Positions 1-6,502 are shown, counted from the stretch's first letter. The stretch is 19,166 nt of DNA from an uncultured Vogesella sp. (GCA_946479405.1 CAMLGD010000042.1:1-19166); one strand, 5' to 3'. The notes: a model not told the origin generated them from the letters alone. Numbers and translations are program-made.

Positions 1-16
1 ACACCAAGATGACCCC

Positions 17-421
17 ATGAAAAACAACCTGGCCAAGATTCACATTGCCAAGAAAGAGCTGGGCATGGATGACGCCACCTACCGCGCCATGCTGCAGAAC
101 GTGGCTGGCGTGCAATCAGCCAAGGAGCTGAATGCGGCCGGCGCGGCCAAGGTGCTGGCACACCTGCAGCGCTGCGGCTGGAAGCCAAAGACGGCCGCCA
201 AGGTTGGCCGCAAGCCAAAGCCGCCCGCCGGGCGCACAGCGGTAATGGGCAAGGTGGAAGCCTTGCTGGCCGAGGCTAAGCGCCCGTGGGAATACGCCCA
301 CGCCATGGCCCTGCGCATGTTCCAGGTGGAAAAGGTGGATTGGTTGGATGACCACCAGCTGCAGAAATTGATGGCCGCACTGATCTACGACGCCAAGCGC
401 CACGAAAGGAACATGGGATGA
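17..421 (+). CDS. gemA: GemA/Gp16-family phage regulatory protein
   Basis: A 134-residue protein that I recognise as the Mu gp16/GemA family (DUF1018). The N-terminus has the typical 'KIHIAKKELGMDD' and 'YRAML' segment, and the C-terminal half has the conserved tryptophan-rich part ('WEYAHAMALRMF', 'VDWLDDHQLQKLMAAL'). The middle (about residues 55-75) is basic and proline-rich, like a linker. In Mu, GemA is an early/middle protein that alters host gene expression and DNA supercoiling, but its biochemical activity is not well settled. The stop overlaps the start of the Mor gene (ATGA), so the two are co-translated. A TGA at 10-12 could be the end of a preceding gene, but too little is present to call it. 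Family assignment is confident; function comes from the family. Confidence 0.88.
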   Translation: MKNNLAKIHIAKKELGMDDATYRAMLQNVAGVQSAKELNAAGAAKVLAHLQRCGWKPKTAAKVGRKPKPPAGRTAVMGKVEALLAEAKRPWEYAHAMALRMFQVEKVDWLDDHQLQKLMAALIYDAKRHERNMG

Positions 422-849
422 AGTTCGACAATGTACAGCACCTGCTGCCGGAGTCGGCCCGCCTGTTCGTGCGCCTGATCGGCCTGCCCAAGGCCGTGCT
501 TCTGATCAATACCTGGGGCGGCACCACCTTCCCGGTGAGCAAGAATCAAACACGGCTGGGGCAGATTCGCTACGAGTCACTGGCCGAAGTGGTGGGCATT
601 GAGGCTGCGAGAATCCTGACACGCCATTTCGGCGGTGAAGTGCTGGCGGTGCCGCTGTGCAAGGCGGCCATCTTGGAGCTGCGCAACCGTGCTATCCGCA
701 GTGAGTTCGACGACATCAGCCGCGAGCACTCGGCCATTCATGCGGCCGGGCAACTGGCACGCAAGTACCAGATGACCGAGCGCCATGTGTGGCGGGTATT
801 GAAGCAAGCGGATATGTCTGTGGGGACAAAGCAGGAGGTGCTGTTTTGA
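418..849 (+). CDS. mor: Mor-family transcriptional activator of middle/late genes
   Basis: A 143-residue protein of the Mor/C activator family. The N-terminal part (residues 1-70) has the dimerisation-domain pattern with the conserved 'NTWGGTTFPVSK' turn. The C-terminal part ('HAAGQLARKYQMTERHVWRVLKQA', about residues 108-131) is a helix-turn-helix. In Mu, Mor binds just upstream of the middle promoter and recruits RNA polymerase, and the related protein C does the same at late promoters. Only one member of the family is visible here, so it may drive the late operon directly. It starts inside the GemA stop codon. The next gene downstream is AT-rich cargo rather than a C gene. Confidence 0.92.
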   Translation: MKFDNVQHLLPESARLFVRLIGLPKAVLLINTWGGTTFPVSKNQTRLGQIRYESLAEVVGIEAARILTRHFGGEVLAVPLCKAAILELRNRAIRSEFDDISREHSAIHAAGQLARKYQMTERHVWRVLKQADMSVGTKQEVLF

Positions 850-882
850 CTGTTGGTAAATTCAGTAAAATTCTGCATCGTC

Positions 883-899
883 AATGATGATCTATCATT
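883..899. promoter_or_regulatory. Inverted repeat after mor, possible operator or weak terminator
   Basis: AATGAT (883-888) and ATCATT (894-899) form a perfect 6-bp dyad around a 5-bp centre, followed by TAATTTTC. It lies in the AT-rich leader between mor and the small gene at 959. A TTGACT hexamer at 846-851 and a TAAAAT hexamer at 866-871 are nearby, but their 14-bp spacing is too short for a normal sigma-70 promoter. An activator- or repressor-bound site is possible. A weak terminator is the alternative. Confidence 0.3.
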
Positions 900-958
900 A
901 ATTTTCAGCCATTGATATTCATGTGGTTTTCAGCAACAAGTTCTCGGAGGTTTGTGAA

Positions 959-1213
959 ATGGTTAACCAGCACAGAGTTGAGGCACTTGAGAGATATTGT
1001 GTGCAATGGAAAGCTATTTTGGAAAATTCAATAGAAGGCATAACTAATTTTTTGGAGCTGAAGAGTTCTGGATTTTCCAACGAAAGTGACGATGAAGTTG
1101 ATTGTTTGCAGAAACAGATAGATGAGCTGGATGGGAGAGTTAAGACCTATCAAGCTATCCTCATCACGCAAGAGTCTTTGCTTGATAGGGCTAGGAACGG
1201 GGAAGATATCTAG
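959..1213 (+). CDS. Small helical protein of unknown function (cassette gene)
   Basis: An 84-residue protein beginning MVNQHRVEAL. The frame is open from a GTG at 923, but ATG 959 is the better start because GGAGG lies at 946-950 with an 8-base spacer. The protein is acidic and looks almost entirely alpha-helical, with a heptad-like stretch near the C-terminus ('CLQKQIDELDGRVKTYQAIL'). I see no signal peptide, membrane segment or catalytic motif, and I do not recognise the family. Base composition is far more AT-rich than mor or the lysis genes, which points to separate acquisition. It is followed by a lipoprotein gene in the same orientation, so the two may form a cassette. Confidence 0.6.
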   Translation: MVNQHRVEALERYCVQWKAILENSIEGITNFLELKSSGFSNESDDEVDCLQKQIDELDGRVKTYQAILITQESLLDRARNGEDI

Positions 1214-1325
1214 ACACTTGTGGTCTGATTGTTATGGCATGACAGCTTTTGAAGCTAGCGTACATGGCAATGGAGACAAAATATGAGGATTTGTTTTATG
1301 ATTTTGGCATTGACGGGAGATGATG

Positions 1326-1880
1326 ATGAAATATTGGTGGGTAATTCTGCTCTCCAGCTTGTTAGCTGGTTGCGGTGGCAAAGGACGCGTTGCAGAGCTT
1401 GAGCAACAAGTAGCGGATAAAGAGAAATTGATTCAGCAGGCTGATGGCAAGCTACGGCAAGCTGCCTTTACAACTCAGGACATTTCATTTGAAACAACGA
1501 TGTTGGCGGAGATTCATGAGCCTGCTAATTGGGCCAGCTACGCAGATCGTAAGGACGTACTTGGCTATGATTTGGCCAAGGAAACCCTCATCGGTCAGAA
1601 TATTATTGCTGCGCGCATTAGAAACTATCCTGGTGGCGACCTCAAGAAAGACATTCTGACCCCACTGTACTGGTTAGAAGATCGTTGGCCGGATCGCCTC
1701 AGTGCTGCAGGAGTAAAAATCAGCAATGGCTTATGGTGGTGCCATGATGTTGCGACAAATTCCCGCCTAGCGATGGAGGCCATTTCCCTGTCGCAATTAA
1801 AGGAAGCAGAAATCTTCAATCTGACTATGAAAATTTCCATCCAGAGATGCTCATTGGCCATGCAGAGCAATGCTCTGTAG
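1326..1880 (+). CDS. Phage-encoded lipoprotein of unknown function
   Basis: Begins MKYWWVILLSSLLAGCGG: a short basic N-terminus, hydrophobic core and LLAGC lipobox, so signal peptidase II would cleave before the cysteine and the protein would be anchored by lipid. Three in-frame ATG codons (1320, 1323, 1326) occur. The GGGAG at 1315-1319 fits the third best, giving 184 residues. After the lipobox comes a short coiled coil ('VAELEQQVADKEKLIQQ'), then a globular domain containing 'WLEDRWPDRL' and 'NGLWWCHDV'. I do not recognise a family. Glycine after the lipid-bearing cysteine suggests outer membrane sorting. The AT-rich composition and placement after mor, ahead of a terminator, fit a moron. 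Surface or periplasmic superinfection exclusion is a reasonable guess but only inference. Confidence 0.7.
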   Translation: MKYWWVILLSSLLAGCGGKGRVAELEQQVADKEKLIQQADGKLRQAAFTTQDISFETTMLAEIHEPANWASYADRKDVLGYDLAKETLIGQNIIAARIRNYPGGDLKKDILTPLYWLEDRWPDRLSAAGVKISNGLWWCHDVATNSRLAMEAISLSQLKEAEIFNLTMKISIQRCSLAMQSNAL

Positions 1881-1932
1881 GCATGCAGGGCGTCAAAGCA
1901 GATAGCTGGACAACCCACTGACACCCATCACA

Positions 1933-1957
1933 GCGCCCCAAGCGGGGCGCTTTTTTA
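1933..1957 (+). terminator. Rho-independent terminator after the lipoprotein gene
   Basis: GCGCCCC (1933-1939) and GGGGCGC (1944-1950) form a perfect 7-bp GC stem with a 4-base loop, followed directly by TTTTTTATT. This is a textbook intrinsic terminator on the plus strand. It separates the mor/cassette transcript from the endolysin gene starting 31 bases further on. Confidence 0.9.
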
Positions 1958-1988
1958 TTCTTGCGGCATCCCTTGTTAAGGAGCCGCC

Positions 1989-2399
1989 ATGCCCTCCCGC
2001 AAAATCGAAGACCTCCACCCCGATCTGCAGCCGCTCTTCAGCGAGTTCCTGCGGCGCTGCCAGGCGGCGGGGCTGGACATCCTGGTCACCTGCACCTACC
2101 GCAGCAACGACGAACAGAACCGCCTCTATGCCCAGGGCCGCAATGGCGTGCCTGGCGCGCGCGTGACCAACGCCAAGGGCGGACAGTCGGCGCACAACTT
2201 CACCATTAAGGACAAGCCGGCCGCCCGTGCCTTTGACATCGTGCCGCTGGTAAACGGCAAGCCGATGTGGGACGACAAGCACCCGGCCTGGAAAGAAGCC
2301 GGCCGTATCGGCATGGAGCTGGGGCTGAACTGGTACGGCCGCCCGCAAGCGCCGTTCCGCGAGATGCCGCACTTCGAGCTGGCCAAGGGGTATCAGTGA
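1989..2399 (+). CDS. Endolysin, M15-family L,D-peptidase
   Basis: A 136-residue enzyme of the peptidase M15 family, which cuts peptidoglycan cross-links. Such phage members are usually L-alanyl-D-glutamate endopeptidases. Visible zinc ligands are His69 in 'QSAHN', Asp83 in 'RAFDIV' and His128 in 'MPHFEL', with 'CTYRSNDEQNRLYAQGR' (35-51) forming the usual N-terminal motif. There is no signal peptide, so release needs a holin. AAGGAG at 1978-1983 sits 5 bases before ATG 1989. It is the first gene of the lysis block, where Mu has its lys gene. The family is clear; exact bond specificity is inferred. Confidence 0.92.
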   Translation: MPSRKIEDLHPDLQPLFSEFLRRCQAAGLDILVTCTYRSNDEQNRLYAQGRNGVPGARVTNAKGGQSAHNFTIKDKPAARAFDIVPLVNGKPMWDDKHPAWKEAGRIGMELGLNWYGRPQAPFREMPHFELAKGYQ

Positions 2400-2629
2400 T
2401 GCGTCTGGCCGACCTGTTCACCAACCCGGCTACCGGCCGCCTGAGCCACAGCAAGCTGTGGGCCAATGTGGCCTGCGCCACCGCCACCGGCATGTTCGTT
2501 TACCAGGGCGTGGCCGGTCAGCTGGCCAGCGAGACCTGGCTTATTTACCTGGGCGTGGTAGGCGGCTATTCCGCCGCCCGCAGCTGGATCGCCACCAAGC
2601 GCGATAGTAAGGAGGCCACCGATGCTTAG
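2399..2629 (+). CDS. DUF2644-type small membrane protein, holin candidate
   Basis: A 76-residue protein starting MRLADLFTNPATGRLSHSKL. It overlaps the endolysin stop by one base (TGATG), with AAGGGG at 2385-2390 as ribosome binding site. Two hydrophobic stretches (about residues 21-39 and 45-61) look like membrane segments, and the C-terminus is charged. The N-terminal 'TNPATGRLSHSKLW' pattern resembles the DUF2644 proteins of Mu-like phages. Its place between endolysin and spanins makes a holin or holin-accessory role likely, but this is inference from position and topology. Confidence 0.75.
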   Translation: MRLADLFTNPATGRLSHSKLWANVACATATGMFVYQGVAGQLASETWLIYLGVVGGYSAARSWIATKRDSKEATDA

Positions 2630-2786
2630 GCTGCTGCTGAGTTGGCTGCCACTACTGCGCAGCTGGCCCATTTCCACCGGCCCAACCTCGGGCGGCTATC
2701 CGGTCACCCCGCAACGCCGCACAGGTGCGGCCGCCATCAAGCGCGCGGCCCGCCATGCCCGCAACCGTCAAAGGAGCCGCCGATGA
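2622..2786 (+). CDS. Small basic protein in the lysis block
   Basis: A 54-codon ORF starting MLRLLLSWLPLLRSWP and ending in an arginine-rich tail. It starts inside the end of the preceding gene, and its stop TGA (2784-2786) overlaps the Rz start (ATGA). AAGGAGG at 2608-2614 stands 7 bases before the ATG. The strong ribosome binding site and translational coupling on both sides argue that it is real. The N-terminus is hydrophobic and the C-terminal half very basic. No family recognised; a lysis-related role is suggested only by the neighbourhood. Confidence 0.6.
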   Translation: MLRLLLSWLPLLRSWPISTGPTSGGYPVTPQRRTGAAAIKRAARHARNRQRSRR

Positions 2787-3370
2787 ACGCCCTGCCATGG
2801 TGGGTCAAGTCCTTGCTGATCACCGCACTGGTCGGCGGCGCGCTGTATGGCGCCGACCAGTTCGGCTACCAGCGTGCGGCCAACCTTTACACCGGCCAGT
2901 TGGCCACCGCCGATGCCGACCATAACCGGCAGCTGCTGCGCCTGACCGAGCAGCGGCTGAGCGAGGAGGCCCGCGCCCACGCTGCCTACCAGCGCCTGAA
3001 CGAACAGGCGCAGCAGCTGGGCTGGGCACTCCTGCAGAGCAAGCAGCAACTGGATACCGCACAACGCCAACTCGCTGAAAGGATTCCCGATGTCACGCAC
3101 GCTGATGGTCCCCGTTTTACTGGCCTTGGCCCTGACAGCCTGCGGCTCTACCGGCAGCTCCTCGGCTACCCCGCCAGCGGTGAAGCTGATCTGCCCACAG
3201 CCGACGCCGGAGCTGCTGCTGAAGCCGCAGCGGCCGCCGGCCCCGAAGCCGGGCTACCGCCGCCCGATCTCCTTGAACACGCCGCCGATTACGGCAAGTG
3301 GTGCCAGCAGCTGGACGCCCAGCTGAGCGCCCTGATCCAGGTTCATCAACTTGCACCCATGGGGGAATGA
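2783..3370 (+). CDS. Rz: Rz-like i-spanin
   Basis: A 195-residue protein with a single N-terminal membrane segment (about residues 8-26) followed by a long helical periplasmic region ('RLTEQRLSEEARAHAAYQRLNEQ...'). This is the layout of inner-membrane spanins. The later part (about 130-165) is Ala/Pro-rich, which is explained by a second gene, Rz1, being encoded in the +1 frame. With Rz1 it would span the periplasm and fuse inner and outer membranes in the last step of lysis. The start ATG overlaps the stop of the small basic ORF. It is longer than lambda Rz, mainly through the region shared with Rz1. Confidence 0.85.
   Translation: MNALPWWVKSLLITALVGGALYGADQFGYQRAANLYTGQLATADADHNRQLLRLTEQRLSEEARAHAAYQRLNEQAQQLGWALLQSKQQLDTAQRQLAERIPDVTHADGPRFTGLGPDSLRLYRQLLGYPASGEADLPTADAGAAAEAAAAAGPEAGLPPPDLLEHAADYGKWCQQLDAQLSALIQVHQLAPMGE
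3090..3326 (+). CDS. Rz1: Rz1-like o-spanin lipoprotein, nested within Rz
   Basis: A 78-residue lipoprotein wholly inside the Rz gene in the +1 frame. It begins MSRTLMVPVLLALALTACGS: a signal sequence with lipobox LTAC, then a mature chain rich in proline ('PQPTPELLLKPQRPPAPKPG'), as in known Rz1 proteins. AAAGGA at 3078-3083 is a good ribosome binding site 6 bases before ATG 3090. The mature protein sits in the outer membrane and binds the C-terminus of Rz. The lipobox, proline content and nested position together make the call strong. Confidence 0.9.
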   Translation: MSRTLMVPVLLALALTACGSTGSSSATPPAVKLICPQPTPELLLKPQRPPAPKPGYRRPISLNTPPITASGASSWTPS

Positions 3371-3371
3371 C

Positions 3372-3569
3372 ATGCCAACCGATAACGCAAACCGCCAGCC
3401 CACGCCGGCACAAGCTGCCTTGATCGCTGAACTCAAGGCTAACGGCCAGCGCATGGCGCTGTTGATCAACGAAGTGGCGGAGCGCGGTGGTGATGCCCGC
3501 AGCGCCCGCGAAGCCGGCGTGCGCCTGGAAGAGGCCATGATGTGGGCGGTGAAAGGGGTCATGGCGTGA
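3372..3569 (+). CDS. Acb2/Tad1-like small protein, putative cyclic-nucleotide sponge (anti-CBASS)
   Basis: A 65-residue helical protein. The C-terminal half ('DARSAREAGVRLEEAMMWAVKGVMA') resembles the hairpin of the Acb2/Tad1 domain family as I know it, in which an Arg/Ser-rich turn is followed by a 'LEEAMMWA' helix. Acb2 of Pseudomonas phage PaMx33 forms hexamers that bind cyclic di- and trinucleotides and so block CBASS immunity. GGGGGA at 3361-3366 precedes ATG 3372 by 5 bases; the frame is open upstream, but this start has the better site. The stop overlaps the GTG start of the next gene. The family call rests on recalled pattern, not a search, so it is moderate; sponge activity is inferred. 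Confidence 0.6.
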   Translation: MPTDNANRQPTPAQAALIAELKANGQRMALLINEVAERGGDARSAREAGVRLEEAMMWAVKGVMA

Positions 3570-3775
3570 CCGATATTTTTGACCAGGCACAGGAGCTGGA
3601 GCAGGCCCAGCGCGAGGCGGCGATTGCCGCCGCGCGTGAGCACGTCGGCCACGGTGGTTCCTACAGCCACTGCGAGGAGTGCGGCGAGCCTATCCCGCAC
3701 CAGCGCCAGCAAGCGGCGCCGGGCTGCACCCGCTGCATCGACTGCCAAAGCATGCACGAAAGGACCGGCCGATGA
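3566..3775 (+). CDS. DksA/TraR-family zinc-finger protein
   Basis: A 69-residue protein with an N-terminal acidic helix and a C-terminal four-cysteine zinc finger: Cys36 and Cys39 in 'CEECGEPIP', Cys54 and Cys57 in 'CTRCIDC'. This is the short TraR-type form lacking the DksA coiled coil. TraR binds the secondary channel of RNA polymerase and mimics DksA plus ppGpp. The start is GTG 3566, overlapping the previous stop (GTGA), with AAAGGGG just upstream. Such proteins are common at this location in Mu-like phages. The domain is confident; the effect on transcription is inferred from the family. Confidence 0.88.
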   Translation: MTDIFDQAQELEQAQREAAIAAAREHVGHGGSYSHCEECGEPIPHQRQQAAPGCTRCIDCQSMHERTGR

Positions 3776-4110
3776 CGCTATCGCTGGAGCTGTGGCAGGT
3801 GATCAGCTTGCTGCTGGCCATCCTTGGTGGCTTCTGGACCGTGGCCAAGATTCTGGCCGGCCAGGTTGGCCGCAACATCGACGAGAAGTTCAAGGCGGTA
3901 TCCGACTCGCAGAAAACCACCGCCAGCACGCTGGAAGAGCAGCGCGCCAAGCTGATCGAGGTGGAGAAAGACCTGCTGAAGCTGATGGCGGCACTGCCGC
4001 TGGAGTACGTGCGGCGCGAGGACTTCATCCGCAACCAAACCACTATCGAAGCCAAGCTGGATGGTATGGCGCACAGCCTGCAGCAGCTGGCCATCACAGG
4101 TAAACCATGA
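3772..4110 (+). CDS. Mu gp25-like membrane coiled-coil protein (DUF2730-type)
   Basis: A 112-residue protein with one N-terminal membrane segment (about residues 6-28, 'LWQVISLLLAILGGFWTVAKIL') followed by a long helical region with coiled-coil character ('TLEEQRAKLIEVEKDLLKLMAAL'). The position directly before the gp26-like gene and the topology match Mu gp25 and the DUF2730 proteins. The frame is open upstream, but ATG 3772 overlaps the preceding stop as ATGA and is the natural start. Function is unknown in the family. Confidence 0.7.
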   Translation: MTLSLELWQVISLLLAILGGFWTVAKILAGQVGRNIDEKFKAVSDSQKTTASTLEEQRAKLIEVEKDLLKLMAALPLEYVRREDFIRNQTTIEAKLDGMAHSLQQLAITGKP

Positions 4111-4424
4111 TGAACCATGCCATTGATCCCGCTAAATCCCGCCGCGAGGCGATGCGCTGGGCGCTCCTGCTGACCCTCAACAATAGCCGCCCGCTGGGCG
4201 CGCATGAGGCGCTGATCCTTTCCACCATCCAGGGCGTGTTCCCGGATGCCACCCAGCACGAGCTGCGCCGCGAACTGGACTACCTGGGCGACCGTTCCCT
4301 GGTCACGCTCAAGATCGACCCGTCCGGCCCGTGGTCTGCTGATCTGACCCGCCTGGGCGTGGACATCGTGGAGTACACCGTGGACTGCCAGCCGGGCATT
4401 GCCCGTCCGGCCAAGTACTACTGA
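4107..4424 (+). CDS. Mu gp26-like winged-helix protein (VpaChn25_0724 family)
   Basis: A 105-residue protein with the pattern of a small winged-helix fold: helices through 'MRWALLLTLNNSRPLGAHEALIL', a recognition-like helix 'TQHELRRELDYLGDRSLVTL', then a beta wing and a conserved tail 'WSADLTRLGVDIVEYTVDC'. This resembles the VpaChn25_0724 family of Mu-like phages, equivalent in position to Mu gp26. It lies just before the terminase genes, so a DNA-binding role in packaging or regulation is possible but not shown. The start overlaps the previous stop (ATGA). Confidence 0.72.
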   Translation: MMNHAIDPAKSRREAMRWALLLTLNNSRPLGAHEALILSTIQGVFPDATQHELRRELDYLGDRSLVTLKIDPSGPWSADLTRLGVDIVEYTVDCQPGIARPAKYY

Positions 4425-4431
4425 GGTCGCC

Positions 4432-4944
4432 ATGCCGCCGCGTTCCAAGATTGCCGCGCTGCCGCCCGAGGTCAAAGCCTGGCTGGACAGCGCCCTGGTG
4501 GAGGGCAACTTCTCCGACTACGAGGCGCTGGCCAGCGAGCTGGGCGCCAAGGGCTACGACATCAGCAAAAGCGCCATCCACCGCTATGGCCAGGGCTTCG
4601 AAGACCGCCTGGCCGCGCTGAAGATGGCCAGCCAGCAGGCCAAGGCGGTGGTGGAGGCCGCCCCGGATAACGAAGGCGCGGTCAACGAAGCGCTGATGCG
4701 CCTGGTGCAGGAAAAGCTGTTCCAGCTGCTGATGGCCGAAGAGGGCCAGATCGACCTGCCCAAGGTGGCCAAGGCCGTGGCCGAGCTGGGCAAGGCCAGC
4801 GTGGTGCAGAAGAAGTGGCAGGCCGAGGTGCGCGACAAGGCGCGTGCCGCCGCCGATGCCGCCGCCAGCCTGGTCAGCAAGGGCGGCCTGTCCGGCGACA
4901 CCGTGCAGCAGATTCGCAAGATGATCCTGGGGATTGCCGAATGA
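4432..4944 (+). CDS. DUF3486 protein, putative small terminase (Mu gp27)
   Basis: A 170-residue protein starting MPPRSKIAALPPEVKAWLD, the typical opening of the DUF3486 family. An N-terminal helix-turn-helix region ('YEALASELGAKGYDISKSAIHRYGQ', about 25-49) is followed by a long helical part. In Mu-like phages this gene immediately precedes the large terminase and is taken to recognise packaging DNA. Earlier in-frame starts exist, but ATG 4432 follows GAGG at 4423-4426 and gives the standard N-terminus. Its stop overlaps the terminase start (ATGA). Confidence 0.85.
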   Translation: MPPRSKIAALPPEVKAWLDSALVEGNFSDYEALASELGAKGYDISKSAIHRYGQGFEDRLAALKMASQQAKAVVEAAPDNEGAVNEALMRLVQEKLFQLLMAEEGQIDLPKVAKAVAELGKASVVQKKWQAEVRDKARAAADAAASLVSKGGLSGDTVQQIRKMILGIAE

Positions 4945-6491
4945 CGCTGCCGCTCAAGCTGCCCGACACCTCCGGCGCCGCCATCCCGGCGGTGCTGCTG
5001 CCGTACCAGCAGCGCTGGGTGGCCGACCCGTCGCCGCTCAAGGTCATTGAGAAGTCGCGCCGTACCGGTCTGACCTGGGGCGAGGCCGCCGACGATGTGC
5101 TGACCGCCGCCGCCGAGAAGCCGGCCGGCGGCCAGAACGTCTACTACATCGCCTACAACCAGGACATGACCGTGGAGTACATCGAAGCCTGCGCCATGTG
5201 GTGCAAGGCGTTCGACTATGCCGCCGGCCAGGTCGAGGAAGGCATCTGGGACGACGAGGCCGACCGCGACAAGAACATCAAGACCTACACCATCCGTTTC
5301 CCGTCCGGCCACCGCATCGTGGCGCTGTCGTCGCGGCCCTCCAACCTGCGCGGCCGCCAGGGCGTGATCGTGATCGACGAGGCGGCGTTCCACGAACAGC
5401 TGCAGGAGCTGCTGGACGCGGCGATGGCGATGCTGATCTGGGGCGGCAAGGTACGGGTGATCTCCACCCACTACGGCACCGACAATCCCTTCAACCAGCT
5501 GATCAAGGACATTCGCGGCGGCAAGCGCGCCGGCACCGTGCATCGGCTCACCTTTAAAGAAGCGGTGGCGGATGGCCTGTACCACCGCGTCTGCCTGCGC
5601 CTGGGCAAACCGTATCGCCAGGCGGAAGAGGATGCCTGGGTAGCCGGGGTGTACTCGTTCTATGGCAGCGGTGCCGGGCAGGAACTGGACTGCGTGCCGA
5701 GCAACTCGGCCGGTGCCTACTTCACCCGCGCGCTACTGGAGAGCCGTGCCAGTGAAAACACGCCAGTCCTGCGCATCGCCCGCGACGATGCCTTCACTCT
5801 GCTGCCGGATGCGGTACGCGAGGCCGACATCCGCGAGTGGTGCGAGACCCATTTAAAGCCGCTGCTGGACAAGCTACCGAAGAATGCCAAGTCGTACTTG
5901 GGCGAAGACTTCGCACGCAAGGGTGACCTGACGGTGATGACACCCGTGGTGCGGCTGGGCCTGCGCCGCCGGGTGCCGTTCCAGGTCGAGATCCGCAACA
6001 TGCCGTTCGACCAGCAGCGCCAGATCCTGTTTTACATCCTGGACCACCTGCCGAACTTCCTCGGCGCGGCGCTGGATGCGCGCGGCAACGGCTCGTACCT
6101 GGCCGAGAAGGCGATGCAGAAGTACGGCGCCACCCGCATCCACTGCATCCAGGCCACCGAGGCGTTCTACCTGGACAACTTCCCCAAGCTGAAGACCGCG
6201 CTCGAGGACGGCACGTTGCTGGACCTGCCGGCCGACGAAGACGTGCTGACCGACTACCGCCAGGTGCAGCTGATTCGCGGCATCCCGCGTGTGCCGGAAA
6301 CCCGTACCCAGGAAAAAGGCGAGGACAGCAGCAGCGGCAAGCGCCACGGCGACAGTGCCATTGCGCTGCTGATGGCTGATTACGCCAGCCGCAACGAAGC
6401 GGCGCCAATTGAATTCACGGCGGTGCCAAAGCGCCCGCAAAACGACACCGACGACCTGCCCACCTCCACCTGGGGCGCAGGTTGCTATTAG
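4941..6491 (+). CDS. Terminase large subunit (Mu gp28)
   Basis: A 516-residue packaging ATPase/nuclease. The N-terminal ATPase shows a variant Walker A (37-46, 'EKSRRTGLTW'), Walker B (142-150, 'VIVIDEAAF') and a coupling-like motif 'VRVISTHYGT' (171-180). The C-terminal RNase H-like nuclease has candidate metal ligands Asp323 in 'GEDFARKGD', Asp379 in 'LDARGNG' and Asp471 in 'KRHGDSAIAL'. It cuts and pumps DNA into the prohead through the portal; in Mu this is headful packaging that takes flanking host DNA. Length and all motifs look intact. It is preceded by the small subunit and followed by the portal. Confidence 0.95.
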   Translation: MTLPLKLPDTSGAAIPAVLLPYQQRWVADPSPLKVIEKSRRTGLTWGEAADDVLTAAAEKPAGGQNVYYIAYNQDMTVEYIEACAMWCKAFDYAAGQVEEGIWDDEADRDKNIKTYTIRFPSGHRIVALSSRPSNLRGRQGVIVIDEAAFHEQLQELLDAAMAMLIWGGKVRVISTHYGTDNPFNQLIKDIRGGKRAGTVHRLTFKEAVADGLYHRVCLRLGKPYRQAEEDAWVAGVYSFYGSGAGQELDCVPSNSAGAYFTRALLESRASENTPVLRIARDDAFTLLPDAVREADIREWCETHLKPLLDKLPKNAKSYLGEDFARKGDLTVMTPVVRLGLRRRVPFQVEIRNMPFDQQRQILFYILDHLPNFLGAALDARGNGSYLAEKAMQKYGATRIHCIQATEAFYLDNFPKLKTALEDGTLLDLPADEDVLTDYRQVQLIRGIPRVPETRTQEKGEDSSSGKRHGDSAIALLMADYASRNEAAPIEFTAVPKRPQNDTDDLPTSTWGAGCY

Positions 6492-6502
6492 AGGGATTCC
6501 CC

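Noticed and set aside
846..871. TTGACT and TAAAAT hexamers after mor as a sigma-70 promoter
   Set aside because: The spacing is 14 bases, too short for a normal promoter. Kept only as a remark in the nearby dyad entry.
1283..1402. A 39-codon ORF (MRICFMILALTG...) with GGAGA upstream, overlapping the lipoprotein start
   Set aside because: The reading frame has no protein-like features after the first dozen residues and most of it is the lipoprotein gene in another frame. It could be a leader peptide, but nothing else supports that.
1893..2372. A minus-strand open frame of 159 codons opposite the endolysin
   Set aside because: It is opposite the M15 endolysin with its intact zinc ligands, and it runs through the intrinsic terminator.
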